Part shown: in pieces, positions 1 to 11,669 of the stretch
Position numbering within the stretch: position 1 is the stretch's first letter
Layout: each line of letters begins with the position of its first letter
Source: Lantana camara
Lineage: Eukaryota; Streptophyta; Magnoliopsida; Lamiales; Verbenaceae
Assembly: GCA_037501455.1 (NCBI GenBank)
Contig: CM074856.1
Coordinates: 91,090,001 to 91,154,000 of the forward strand
Length of the DNA: 64,000 nucleotides
Direction: 5' to 3'
Program-made: the position numbers and the translations under genes
The notes under the pieces: model-generated
What the model saw: only the letters and a program-made list of their open reading frames with translations
The model's database searches: none
What the model was told of the DNA's origin: nothing

Positions 1-715
1 TACAAAGTATCAGCAATTCAATTCGATACAAATTATCAGTTAATTATACTGTCTATTTCACATAATTAACATTCAATTAACGCCAGGAATACATTCAATT
101 AACATTCACAAGCTAAGAATACCTTATAGCAGTACAGAAAATAGGGCACGATAACTAAATCTGACTCCTGTTGCCACCGCTTATCAAGATCCTGCTGTCT
201 TCGTTGCCGTTGCCGCCGCCTACCTTTATCCTGCTGTCGTCGCGGTTAGATCTCATTGCCGACGAAGTGGAAATGTGGTTTGCAGATTATGAGATGAATC
301 TTTCCTAAAATGGGAATCCATTTTTTCGGCGAGGGGAAAAAAGGGGAAAAAAACATGAAAAAGTGGGGGCAAAACAAACTTTTCAGGGTCATGGGGGGTT
401 TAGAAAAAATAACTTCTGTATTGGTAACCTAAAATATACATTTTCCAAACTAGGGGGTTTAAGATAACTTTTGAGGATATTTGGTCCTTTTAAATAACTG
501 CCCCTTCTTTTAATGGACGCATTTACTCCTCTTACTTTCCCCTAACTTAACACTACTTTATTTAATAATTTTATTCAAATTCAAACCTCCACCCATAATA
601 ATCAAACTCGTTTCTGCTCAAATTAAACTTCGTACTAATGGGTGTGATTTTAAACCCACCCACAATTAATTTTAGTGTCTAAATTCTCAAAATGTCCCGT
701 TTAAATCATTTTAAC
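1..715. other. AT-rich DNA, no gene recognised
   Basis: No open reading frame of note, no LTR terminus and no domain could be recognised here. Positions 170-245 hold a short GC-richer stretch with repeated GTTGCC/CCGCCG words. The rest is AT-rich with G-runs near 310-480. It may be the edge of another decayed element, but nothing visible settles this. Confidence 0.4.
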
Positions 716-1185
716 TCGTTCGATTAATTTTTGATTCATTTGACACATTTGAAGTCGTTTCTACCAGTTCAACTAAATTTGGGCCCCTTTTTTGGACTCG
801 TTTGATCTATGTTTGATCAATTTGACCTGATTTTGTTATATTCGACCAATTTTTGCTCTGTTTTCGACCCATTTAACATATTTGGAGTCTTTTTTACCCA
901 TTTGATCAATTTTGGATTTGTTTTCCCCTTGTTTGATCTATTTTCGACCCATTTGACCTGATTGACCAATTTCAAACGTATTTTCGACCCATTTGACCTG
1001 TTTGAAAATTTTTGAACCTGTTTTCTGCCTGTTTCATATATTTTTGACCCATTTGAGCGGATTTTGATCTGTTTGACCAATCTTAGAATTGTTTTTGACC
1101 AATTTGACATATTTGGACTTGTTTTCGACCCGTTGGACCTTATTTTCACATGTTTAACCAATTTTGGATCCATTTAACATATCTG
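716..1185. repeat. degenerate TTTGACC minisatellite
   Basis: The stretch is made of imperfect units of roughly 20-35 bp built on TTTGACC, CATTTGACC, TTTTCGACCCATTTGA and similar words. Reverse-strand frame 817-1173 stays open only because the repeat lacks stops in that frame. Its product is repetitive (N, K, S, V rich; words such as KIRSNGSK recur) and is not taken as a gene. The right edge abuts Gypsy LTR sequence. Confidence 0.75.
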
Positions 1186-2049
1186 AGGTACTCACGCACG
1201 ACTCAGGGAGTTAGGGGAGGCGTGGTACTCTTGAGCCTTCGGTGTAAAAGCCGGGGAGGACACTTGTGGGATCTTTACCCCTTGAAATTATGTAATATAA
1301 TGGATGGTAAGGGTTAGCTACCCAAACCGTCCAAGGTATGAACGGTGGATATGTTTATGATATTGTTTTCTATATACGTTATGAGGTGTGAAGGTTGGAG
1401 ATGCTCGTACTCCCCAAGCTTCTTATGTTAAGTTATGTTGGATTATGAAACAGGATTAGGATCTTTATGTTAAGTATGTATATGTATGTTCTTTTGAAAA
1501 TGTTTTGATATGCAAAACCTATTCCCGGTTCATAATCTTTTACTTTTACGTGCTATGCTTTATATTTATGTAGTGTGTGGGTGTGCGTTAGCCCCCTCAC
1601 TCAGTCGGTGGATTGACCCCTCTCTTCATCCCTTTTAGTTTGCAGGTTCGGTTCGAGCGAGGTGAAGAAGTGAGTCGGTCGAGTTTCACTAGTTCGTCTA
1701 GGTCGAGTTTGCATTTCATTTTGTATACTTTGGGATATTTGTATATGATTTGGATATGCTTTGTATATTTTGGATATTACACTTGATATTATGATGTATT
1801 TGGCCGTGTTGGCATTCTTTTGTATCGATCTAGTATATGTTGGACTTTTTGTTGAATTATATGCATGCTTCAGCTATTACTTGTTTGTTGTTGCACGCTT
1901 TGAGTAAGTGTTTAGCTCCGCCTAGCCTAGTGTGTTTGTGTAGGTCTCCGGTTCGCTTTGACTTGGGCACGTATATGGACTTTCCATTTCATATACGGGT
2001 TTGGGTCTAAGTGCGGGGGATGTGGTGACCCACCTCTCCGGGTGCTACA
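1186..2049 (+). mobile_element. 3' part of a Ty3/Gypsy LTR (family F)
   Basis: The right end is clear: it ends GGGTGCTACA at 2049 and is followed by a primer-binding site, as in the better preserved Gypsy LTRs here. The last 150 bp contain the family signature of CGCCTAGCCTAG, TCTCCGGTTCGCT and GCGGGGGATGTGGTG. The left boundary is set only where the minisatellite stops. The LTR is therefore truncated, keeping about 0.86 kb of an expected 2.6-3.8 kb. It is related, in inverted orientation, to 2432-3588. Confidence 0.75.
1244..1278 (+). other. LTR hairpin with CCGGGGAGG loop
   Basis: GTAAAAG at 1244-1250 pairs with CTTTAC at 1273-1278 (six pairs, one bulged A). The loop contains CCGGGGAGG, the same core seen inside the stem-loops at 7435-7487, 30832-30858 and 56337-56389. 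The call is based on pairing and the shared loop only. Confidence 0.45.
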
Positions 2050-2431
2050 TCCTAAAGTGGTATCAGAACTCTAGGTTGAAAAACCAGAGTTCTAGTGTCA
2101 TGTTGTGTCAAGTATAGGTCGAACGGCGTAGGACCAACGTGCTAAGATGTGTTGGAATTTATGAAACTTTTGTGCTTTATGTGTGTTAAACTAAGCATTT
2201 AAATCATTACTTGTTGCATTTGCATTCCTTATGTGACCTTGTTGTTCTAACGATGTGTCATATTCACTCACTAACTGCATGCATGGTATTTTCACCTAGT
2301 TGTGTATTGCAGGTTAAAACCTTTTAATCAAACACTCGGAGAATTAGGACAACGGATTGCTAACTCCACCTACCATGACCTTTGAATTGAAACTTAAATC
2401 CGCCAACAGCGAAGGATCTTCACAGCACTTA
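2050..2431 (+). mobile_element. Gypsy leader fragment with primer-binding site
   Basis: This is the internal region directly after the LTR ending at 2049. TGGTATCAGAAC at 2058-2069 is a near match to the primer site for the 3' end of initiator Met tRNA (TGGTATCAGAGC), two mismatches at the end. A pyrimidine-rich stretch ending TGTATTGCAG at 2303-2312 is a candidate 3' splice site. No gag reading frame follows before another LTR starts at 2432. Confidence 0.65.
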
Positions 2432-3588
2432 TGTAACGCCCGAGTGCGAGACGCCACATCCCCCGCACTGAGTCCCGACCCGCATAGGAAATGGAGAGTC
2501 CATACACGTGCCAAGTCAAGGTGAACGAGGACACAACACACTCGCTATACTAGGCAGGAGCTAACCCTTAAACCATTCAATAACGAGGTATAGCAACATC
2601 AGAGCAAGAATATTAAAGCGGAAGCATATTATAACATATAACATATACAGTGAGCCATCAAACTCAAAAAAAAAAAACCAAAGTATATACAAAGAGTCAA
2701 GTATTCAACGGCCCACACGGCCTACATAACAAAATGGTACGCTCCAATATTCATGATCATAATACAAAGGTAATAATATTAGTGCAAGCGAGTGTAAGAT
2801 AAAGTGCTAGACCCAAATGCAAGACTCAGACGACTCGTATTCCCGCCTAGCACTCCCCAAAACCTGCACAACACAACTAAAAACAACACGGGTGCAATCT
2901 AAAAGAGACTGGTGGGTATAAAACAGGGCATAAGTATAAATATTATAGAAATTAAACATATACGTACAAGTCATAATCCCATATGAAATTTTATAACATT
3001 TCTCAAGTGGGTGAAACAAAGAAAAACATTATCAGGATTACAACTATCATATTCAATCATTATGATATTCATGGCCCGGCGAGTGGGCATGCATAGTCTC
3101 CAACCTATACCTTGTGTAAACATAAGACATTAATTCATTAGTGATCACACAATAATCTTTCGTGCTCATACATGCGATTCTTCCATTTAATTGTTCATAT
3201 GCACCTTTTTCCTCCGGGTGGTGGACAGGTTTGCAAGGCCCGGCCACCCATGCATAATGGCTAGTGAGGTACATGAATCCTCAAAAGCCCGGTTCCCCTT
3301 TCTCGCTAAATCTCCTAGCGAGGTCAGTTTCATTGTATTTTGGTTGGAACTAGTACATGGGATCACCATCAGCCCTTGCCTCCCCGGATAACCACATGCA
3401 CTAAGTCCCTGGGCCCGTGTTTACATTCATGCTCTCGCTAAAATTTATTAGGTAGGGATACATAAAGAAAGGTTTTACGTTTCAAATCATTTACTCCAAA
3501 GAGACTCGATATAAAAATATACTAATTTGGCTTAAAACTTTTCACATAAGGGGTATATCGGGTCAATTTAACTAATAGTAGAGAAACC
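2432..3588 (-). mobile_element. 3' part of a Ty3/Gypsy LTR, reverse strand
   Basis: On the reverse strand this ends ...GGCGTTACA at 2432. It shows CACCACATCCCCCGCACT-like terminal signature sequence, CGCC(A)GCCTAG-type words and the conserved GGGCCCAGGGACTTAG block (3399-3415). Its upstream LTR half is missing: at 3588 it meets the start of a Copia LTR. It is similar, in inverted orientation, to the LTR end at 1186-2049, giving a facing pair. Confidence 0.75.
3351..3403 (-). other. 53-nt covarying LTR stem-loop (copy 1)
   Basis: On the reverse strand UAGUGCAUG pairs with CAUGUACUA over nine consecutive pairs (one G-U), enclosing a 35-nt loop with CCGGGGAGGCAAGGGC. The same length and layout recur at 7435-7487, 14362-14414 and 56337-56389 with different but still paired stem bases. 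Confidence 0.75.
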
Positions 3589-4741
3589 TGTTAGGAATAG
3601 TGCCCTTAAAGCTGATTGTATATCCGCTTTAGTACTTTCCTTTTGTAAATCACAGATAATCTTTGAATAATAAACGAATTATGGCAACACTTCTTTATAT
3701 TCTCTTGTTTGATTGTGTAATTACTTTAACTGCGCATGTATAAGAACTCCCCTAATCAATATGGCTTATAGGACTCAACCATTTAGGTGAAATGGTTCAT
3801 GGAACGAGCCCTATATCACATAAGTCATGATTAGAAATCACTCCAAGCCAATGAGTCCTAAAGACAGTGGGAGCGTCGACTTGACTCGTTCGAGGCTTGC
3901 TCGTGTGATCACGCCCTTAAGAAGGACCACATTCTTTCATGGGGTGCAAAGTGCATTGTTGATATGTGCGTGATACATGGGGTGATTACTTATTCTATGT
4001 AAGTACACTAAGGTGTCTCGTGTGAGAAGATTCCTAAATGGGAAAGAAAGTTTCTATTTCTAGAAATAGAAACTTCCAGATTATGAAATATCTCATGAGT
4101 CATTGATGTGATTAAGTGATCCTTAGACTTGAGGTTCCATTGATACTTTATGAGCTAACTCTGTAGTCTTAGGTATAAGCTTTAAAGGATGTCGCCTCAG
4201 ACAATTAATTCAAAGCTTATGCTGGGGCTGCATAAGTGGCACATGAAAGTATATGAGAATCGATAAAGAACCTACACTTGCATTAGCAAGTTGATCACTT
4301 ATTGTGTAAGTCATTCATATGCCCTATAGGAGTCCTTGGCCAAGGCAGTGGATCAAGATATTAAGAAATGAGTTTCTTGGATTGAGATCAAATGGATATG
4401 AAATGCACTTAACTTTAAGAAAAAGATTATTAGGGTTCTAGTTATTCCCTTGCCCTAGATCTTGATTGAGAGATGGGATGTAGGAGGATTGTATCTCACA
4501 TATGTCAATGATTTAAAGGTTCTTTCGAATTGAGACATTCTTATTCAACTAGGGGTCATACACCTGTTGCTAGACTATGGTCGTATGATCTTTGGACTGA
4601 TTAATTAATTAGGAATTAATTAATTAGGTTCACTGCTAATTGAATTAAGAACCTTAGAGGGTCACACATAACAATCCGGTCACGTGGGTTAAGACTTCAA
4701 ATCGATTAAATGAGTTGATCGGACCAATAGGAGATTGGTGG
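3589..4741 (+). mobile_element. Copia LTR, 5' part (split by LARD-A)
   Basis: Starts TGTTAGGAATAGTGCCC and matches the Copia LTR at 25697 over its first 1.1 kb with many substitutions (for example GATTGTATATCCGC and GCAACACTTCTTTATAT are shared). It stops at 4741, where LARD-A starts, and resumes for 47 bp at 15472. The remainder of this LTR is not found after 15518. Confidence 0.8.
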
Positions 4742-6153
4742 TGTAACGCCCCGGTTTTTCATTCGTATAAATATGTCGTATGTGTTTATAAATTGCGCAA
4801 ATTAAATTATTTAATTATGTGATTAATTGGTTATAAGTGTTTTAAATATTTAATTTTATTATAAATTGTTATTATTTCATTCTAATTAATGTTTTATTTC
4901 GTTAATTTAATATTTCAATTGTTAATTTAGTGATTAATGTTAATTAAATTGTTAATTAAGTGTTTAGTATTAATTAAATGATAACCCTAATTATCTGAAT
5001 TAAACTTATAAAATCCGTTGACTTTGAATTTTGTTTAATAATAGAATTTAAATGTTAGTTATAATATATTATGTATGAATTATTAAGAATTTATGCATGA
5101 ATTGTATGAATATGTGCATAGTTGTTTCATTTGTGCATCATTCTTATATGAAATGATATCGAAATGTGGTGAAATTGTAGTATGTCGTAAATAAGTGTGT
5201 TATGAACATGCCTATATGCTCGGTTTATGTTCTCGAACTTGTTTGATATGTTAACGAATTTAATTTGATTCTTGGAACCAAATCGGGGGCTAATGAGCAA
5301 TTAGCGCACCCTTGGTTCCGTACGTGATATCTTGAGCTCGGAAACTCGGATTCGAGTTCCGTCAACTTCGCCGAACTCGTATCGAAGATTCGAGTTTAAT
5401 AAACTAAGCCTCATATTTTTCCGAAATCATTTGAACCTCTGAAATCTAACCGAAAAACGAAACGACATCAAAATGACCATCTTTCACTATGTTGGCCATA
5501 ACTTGTTCAAATCTTAACCAAATTAACTATGGTTGGTGGCCTTAACTGCTCCATCTCGAACCAAACCTCACACAAACCAAAAAGTTCAGCCAAAACTTCT
5601 GCACCTCTGTTTTCCCGTAACAGTGCAATCCTTGAGGTTTTGAGCTCAAATCTCAATCAACCTTCATCCAATCAACGAGGTGAGTTAGGATTATGTTATA
5701 TATTCTTCTCTGGTCATTCTGATCTATTCATCTCTCAAATTGAATCGGATTTCATGGGATTCTTAAGCATGTGAAGGAACAGTAAGGTTTTTGGAGTATT
5801 TGATGATCTCTTGATCTTTAACTTGTTTTGATGATATGTATATGATTCTTTTACTTCAATTATGGCTGTGTATGCTTGTATGGGTTGATTGATCACGTTG
5901 GGAGTCTCTGTTCTTTTTTCCATTTCTTGCCCTGTTTTCTTCACACACGAACTGCTGCTTTTCCTTCCCGTTTTTGCTGCGTTGTTGGGGGTTGTTTCCA
6001 GGAGTGTTTGTTGATCAATTGAAGCCTATTCTTATGTTGATTATTAGCTTGTTTTGGTTGCAAGTTTATGTGAATATTTGGCCTGGTTTGAACCCTCCTT
6101 TTTCCTCCCCTGTTTTTCCTTAACTGTCTGCTGCTTCTGTTCTGCGTCTGTAA

Positions 6154-6279
6154 CACTCTCCCCGGCCGGGGAGAGTTTCTTCTTGGTTAGTGCCCAGCCG
6201 GGTATTTCTGCTGCTAAACCTTCTGTACTCCCTACCCGGCCGGGGAGATTTGTGAAGGTCTGGCTACCCGGGCGGGTAA
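6154..6279 (+). repeat. GC-rich palindrome array, LARD-A left LTR
   Basis: Four palindromic blocks lie within 126 bp. A perfect 22-bp palindrome centred on CCCCGGCCGGGG is at 6154-6175. The others are GCCCAGCCGGGTA (6192-6204), CTACCCGGCCGGGGAG (6232-6247) and CTACCCGGGCGGGTA (6264-6278). Spacers are AT/pyrimidine-rich and unrelated to one another. Confidence 0.85.
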
Positions 6280-6716
6280 CTGCTGCGGCAGCTTCTGTTT
6301 TTCTCTTCTTCCTTTCTTTTTCTTTCTTGTTGCTGCTTCATTCTTTTCTTTCTCCTCTATTCTGCTTGGTTTGAGACTTGTAATTGCTGCTGCTGTTCTT
6401 CATAGGTGCAGGTTGTGCGTGAGTTTTGGGCAGTTTGGTTATGAGAGCTTGGAAGTGTTGCATTCATGGGTGTTGTGTGTGTTTGCTGTGCATGCATGGA
6501 TGGGTGCGTGAGTATATATATATATGTTTTGGGTGTGATTGTGTGTGCATGGAAGGTGTTTTGCATGCATATATAATTGTTGTGTATATACTTATATATT
6601 TTGTGTGTAATTGCATGTATTACGTAGGTGCATCCTATATATATATTATATATGTAATACTTATGTATAATATAATTGAATTACATGCATATATGAGTAT
6701 ATATATATTCATTATA

Positions 6717-6753
<37 letters not shown>

Positions 6754-7434
6754 TATATATTTTAAGAATTATTTGATTTAATTCAATTTTAGAATTTAAT
6801 TGATATCTATTTCACGTATTTAAATTACCAATAATTATTTGAATATGTTTACTTGCTAATTTCTAATTATAAGCATGAATTAATATGTGCTATGGTTATT
6901 ACGTGAATTCTTAGATTAAATTGATATGAATTATGAATTTATGAATTTGAATGAAATGAATGAATGAGTGGCTTATTTTTATGTCTTAAATTCCTTAATA
7001 GTGCACATGAACATTTTCATGACATAATATCATTTTTATACATTCATATCATGATCATACATTGCCGTGCGTCATATATGGTTCATTTAGAGTCTTGAGT
7101 CTCACGAACACGTTACGTTGTCTTTTGTACATTTATCTCTAGGGTGGGGAACTCTTGATCTTTCAGGCACTCGGTAACTCGTATCCTTGTATTGTCATGT
7201 TTCAGGTGAGAGTGTTTTCGTTCTAGTTACGTATCAATCCCTACGACCTTATGTGACAAGCTTTGGCCAAAAACCTTATATGTATATATATGTTACTTTT
7301 AAAGTAAAGTTATCGAGTAAATGTTGATCGAGTAAACCCTTTTCCAATGACTTATGGATTATGTTATGTTTCTTATGAATTGATATGTTTTGGCGAGATT
7401 ATGCATGTATGCTATGTTCACGGGCCCAGGGACT

Positions 7435-7487
7435 TAGTACATGTGGCTATCCGGGGAGGCATGGGCCGACGGTGATCCCATGTGCTA
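7435..7487 (+). other. 53-nt covarying LTR stem-loop (copy 2)
   Basis: UAGUACAUG (7435-7443) pairs with CAUGUGCUA (7479-7487) over nine pairs including one U-G. The 35-nt loop contains CCGGGGAGGCATGGGCC followed by GACGG. A second hairpin follows near 7590-7626, with GGTGGTCGGG facing CCCGTCCACC. Confidence 0.8.
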
Positions 7488-8552
7488 GTTCCACTATGTT
7501 ACGGCGAAACGGACCTCGTGAAGGAGTTTTTGACGAGGAAACGCTAACCGGGCTTTGAGGCCTCATGAACCTCATAGCCACAATGATATGTTTAGGTGGT
7601 CGGGCCTTGAAAACCCGTCCACCACCCGGAGGAAGAAGGTTGGAACTGATTTTTATGAGTATGTTTATGTTTATGTATGATTGATATGCACCGTGCAGGA
7701 AGGCCGGGACACGGATTGCCCAAACGAATATGTCTTATGATATGATATATGATCTGAGTGTATTATGATATATTTCATGATCACCTACTTAATGTATTAC
7801 TGATATTTGTCGTACACGGTCGGAGTTTGGTTGGAGATGATGCACGTTCACTCACCGAGCCTTTATGTTTATATATGAATTATAACCTTAATAAATTTAA
7901 TATGATTAGTTGTAAAGTTTGAGCATTGCTTAGGCTTTTCTTACCCTTTTGGGAATTTCTTTTAAATAAAACCTTGCTCGGGATTTATGGCGTGCATGTG
8001 CATGTTTTATACGTACGTATTTCGCTCCTGCTCACTCAGTCTTCTAGAGACTGACCCTCTCCCTCCCCAATCTTTTAGTACGCAGGTTTGGCTTTGGAGT
8101 TTCGAGCTAGGCGGAGTTGTGTTGAGTCCTTGGGTCGGTCAAGTCAAGTTAGGAGAGTCTCTGCACTCGCTTATGTATTTACATTTTGTATGATTCGACT
8201 CCATATCATTATGAATTTGAATCCTTAACGAATTGTTATTGAATTGCCTTGCCAGGGTTTTATTGTAATTTTAAAAAGAGGCCTGAGGAGCCCAAGTCTG
8301 CGTGTGGTTTGTGTGTTTAATTTCTGCAGGCCCTTGGCCAATGCCTGTGTTTGGAATTGGTTTCCCGCTGCATTATGTTTTGTTGATTGGTTTTAATTGC
8401 AAGGTCTAAGTTCCGCCTAGCTTAGGAAGATTTTCTGTTTGTCTCCCGTTCGCTATGGTTTGATACGGGTACGGATTTACCATTTTGTTACTCGTGTTGA
8501 GCCATAGTGCGGGGGATGTGGTGCCTCACGTGCGGGGTGCTACATCCTTAAG

Positions 8553-8565
8553 TGGTATCAAAGCC
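8553..8565 (+). other. primer-binding site, LARD-A
   Basis: TGGTATCAAAGCC starts nine bases after the LTR end. It matches the complement of the initiator Met tRNA 3' end except for A in place of G at the ninth base. Confidence 0.8.
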
Positions 8566-11445
8566 CGGTTGCAAAACCGGTGTTCTCGAGTCGTGTTTAA
8601 GTCAGTCTAGGTCGTACGGCTTAGGAACTATATGACAATGTGTGCATTGCATCGATCTTGAACATGAAATTTGGCTTTCCTTTTGAATTTTGTTGAACTA
8701 TTTGCTGCATTATTATATGGATCCTTGCCTTTAGTGTTGAATATGTGCCATGAGCATGCACTAATCGCATGCATATACTCTCGAAGTAAGTTATGATTTC
8801 TAGGTTTTGAAGATGATATCAAACCACGGCCAAGTTCTATGATCACAACAATCTATTACAAATTCTTTCGAGGTCCGGACGATAGGAAGAACCACCGGGG
8901 GAAAATATAGAGAATTCGGGATGCGTGGCCCTCATAGATGGAGTTAGATTTAAGGGCTAGGAGTCAGAATGGAGGACCGTTGTGGAGATGCAGGGTAGAA
9001 GGACTTTTGATGGAATAAGAGCTGTTCCAGGAATGTCTCGGACTTCGAAGATTTATGTATATAGCCCTCCTACATAAGACCTGATAATCGGATTCAACAG
9101 GGTCATTCCATTTAAGGAATGAATCTTGAAGGTATTTTGGTTCAGGGCTCGGATTATTGAAGAGTCAGGATAAAAAGGGGTCCGGTGGGAGTCTTGCACC
9201 AAGGGTCATCAAGGAAGGGTTTCTGAATAAACCTATTGATTAGAACTTATGTTTTAGAAACCACGATCGAGAAGAGTTCGGATTCGGGTGTCCTAGATTT
9301 CGATTAAGATGCGAGACGAGTCAGGAAGGGATTGAAGAAAGGCAAGTAAGGTGATAAACACAAATTCATGGAAGGTGACTATACTATAGACAAGATGTGA
9401 GTTCTTTTCTCTCAAATCCAAGCTGAATTGTCGTGTGGTGAGGTTGAAATGGGAAATACGGAGCAACAAATGGAAGCGGAAAAGAAAAGCAAAGACCTTT
9501 TTGAAAGAAATCATACGCTCAAGTGGAAGCAATCGGAAAACGAGTTTAATTCCCTAGTCTCCACTTATAACGGATAAGCACGGGAATTTTGATCACGGTG
9601 ATGATGAGAAATAGGGTTCATTGGTATAAGAGGACTTGGGCAAAGTTGAAGAGTGATTCTCGGGGGGGATTTAAATGTTAATTCAGTGGATGTCGAAGGA
9701 ATCAGGGATTGCGAAATTTCAATTTCGGATCGTGGAAGACACAAGTGATGCACCAAGATTCACGGGAAATTTGATGACCGTGGGAAAGACAAGGTGTGAT
9801 TAGCAAGTCAAAGTAATCTTGTGGTTGGAGGAACAAGGAAAAGCTATTGAGCTAACGGGCTACTACGTTGGTGACAGGTTCAAAACATTCATGGCATGTG
9901 CATCATATTTTGCATCGATTATTTATTCTCTTTACTTTGGTTCGTGCGCGTATTTCTATTTGATTTCGTTGCTCTAATGTGCTGCATATTTAATTGTCGT
10001 AAGTGTGTCACGTGCACTGTCATTTTAACCCTACATGCATTCTAGTGTTTATTTAATAGGAAGTTCTGTCATCTCATATATCAAGTATCTATCTAAACGG
10101 TCCGCATTTGGGTCAAGAGGGAAAGAGTTAAGGGGATGGAGCGTTTAAGGAAGATGACTTCGAGAAATAACGAACTTCAAGTAAGGGATAGGTTGGTGGG
10201 AAAGAAGTTTAAGAAGGAAAAGTACAACCAGAGTTGGCTTTGGAGTGTCCGGATCGGACAAGAATGAAGAAAAAGGGTTTCGAATATTAATAAAGTTAGG
10301 GGGAAGCGGAAAAGACAAGTCTTTGGGTTGCTATGCTATTTAAAACCCTCCCCAATGAAATTTCCATCAAAAATTTTGACGAAAGAAGGATTGACGGAGT
10401 TCAACATGTAATGGCGGAAATTTTTTTTAAGGGGGAGAGCTGATAAGAGACAAATTAGAAATTAGAGGTCGTGTCAAAGAATTAATTAGTAGAAATAATA
10501 GAAATGTAATTAAGAAAGATCGGGGAATTTTATGGTGGTGAGCGAAGAGGAATAATACGACCTTAAAGGTTAATCATGAAAGTGAGGGCTAAGTCACTAA
10601 ATTCGGGTTGAAGATTACCATGAGGACTAGAGAAATAGCTTATCGAATCTTTCCATAGATCCAAGTACGATTTGGAGGCAAGGAAGTTATGAAGAAGTTA
10701 AGGGAAACTCTCTAGTTGAATTGTCGAGAGGAAATTGATTCAAATTAGCATAAGAAAAGGATGCTGTCCATAAAGCCTGGTTCAATGAGTTCGGAAGGAG
10801 TTAAGACGAAACAAATCAGAGAGGATAAACATTGGAAAAACTAAATTAGACTCTAAGAATCGTCAAGGTTGTCAAGAGTGGTTATCCTCGGGGATATGTT
10901 AAACACCGATATGGGTAAGGATGGAAGATATGGACTGGACATCGGAACGAATATTCCAAACGCAAAAGTGGATGTCAATTGGATTACTTGGAAGAGTTAG
11001 TCCGACTGAAAGAATACAATAGGGATTGAGGAAGGATCGAAGAAATTGAGTAGCAATAAAAGTCAAAAGGGATCTAAGAGTATAATCCTTAAAGGATTCA
11101 TCAATTGGTTCACCAGGGTACCCTGAAGAGGTTAAAGACAAACTGAGCACTGAGTCTATCTTCGGGACAGATCATACACTGGACAATGACAACTCACAAT
11201 TTTTAAATTTCGCGACTACGGTGAACGGTACTTATAGCATCCATGATACATACATTCATGCAAATTTAATTTAATAATTTCTTTATTATGTGCTTCGTTT
11301 TCTTATCAAGTTAAACTACGTGAAGTAATTGATGATTAACATGGATGATATCTGTTGCTTCCCTTGGGGTGGTTTGTGTGATTTTAAATTTGCTTTTGCG
11401 TGTGTTGCTTGGGAGTATTGGAGACTTCCTTGCTTTATTCGGGTT

Positions 11446-11605
11446 GAGAGACGGGGTGCTCTCGTTGTTTCTAAGAGACGGGGGTTCTCTTATTTTTGTT
11501 TGAGAGACGGGGTACTCTCTTTGCTTGCGAGAGACGGGGTTCTCTCATTGTTGCTCGAGAGACGGGGCTCTCTCCTTGTTGTTTGTGAGAGACGGGGAAT
11601 CTCTC
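11446..11605 (+). repeat. six-unit GAGAG-ACGGGG-CTCTC hairpin array
   Basis: Six units start at 11446, 11473, 11502, 11529, 11557 and 11587 (spacing 27-30 bp). Each is GAGAG (AAGAG in unit 2), then ACGGGG plus one to three variable bases, then CTCTC or CTCTT. The arms can pair as a short stem with a G-rich loop. The array lies about 50 bp before the polypurine tract. A frame runs through it, but the pattern is better explained as a nucleic-acid repeat. Confidence 0.85.
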
Positions 11606-11650
11606 ATTGATTGTTTTTTTTTGGGCATGCTGTGAATCCGAGGACGGATT

Positions 11651-11669
11651 CTTTTTAAGGGGGAGAGTT
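11651..11669 (+). other. polypurine tract, LARD-A
   Basis: CTTTTTAAGGGGGAGAGTT lies directly before the right LTR. The core AAGGGGGAGAG has the same position and nearly the same sequence as the tracts of the tandem LARD and the Tekay element in this window. It would prime plus-strand DNA synthesis. Confidence 0.85.

Larger units (their letters stand above)
4742..8544 (+). repeat. LARD-A left LTR
   Basis: Begins TGTAACGCCCCGG and ends GGGGTGCTACA. It is 3803 bp against 3802 bp for its partner at 11670, with few substitutions by eye and some small indels. Examples are extra bases near 4765 and different (TA)n lengths at 6721-6748 and 13618-13651. A candidate 5' splice site GAG/GTGAGT lies at 5677-5685, about 470 bp before the palindrome array. 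The 81-codon frame at 5529-5774 is kept in both LTRs, but this follows from LTR identity and is not evidence of coding. Confidence 0.88.
8545..11669 (+). mobile_element. LARD-A internal region, non-coding
   Basis: 3125 bp between the two LTRs. All forward frames are closed by frequent stops. The frames open on either strand (79 codons at 9293-9532 reverse, 83 at 10899-11150 reverse, 93 at 11329-11610 forward) show no domain I know. No protease, RT, RNase H or integrase motif is visible. A hairpin array sits at 11446-11605 and the polypurine tract at the right end. Confidence 0.75.

Noticed and set aside
120..300. Possible 5' exon of a cellular gene (short reverse frame with GGN repeats)
   Set aside because: Only about 34 codons, low complexity, no splice or domain support.
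817..1173. 118-codon reverse frame
   Set aside because: It lies wholly in the TTTGACC minisatellite and its product is repetitive; open only by repeat composition.
5529..5774. 81-codon frame shared by both LARD-A LTRs (also 12451-12696)
   Set aside because: Same reason: LTR identity explains conservation. It also spans the candidate splice donor at 5680.
8817..11300. Decayed gag-pol in the LARD-A internal region
   Set aside because: I looked for zinc knuckle, protease, FIDD, and integrase words in the forward frames and found none. A profile search could still overturn this.
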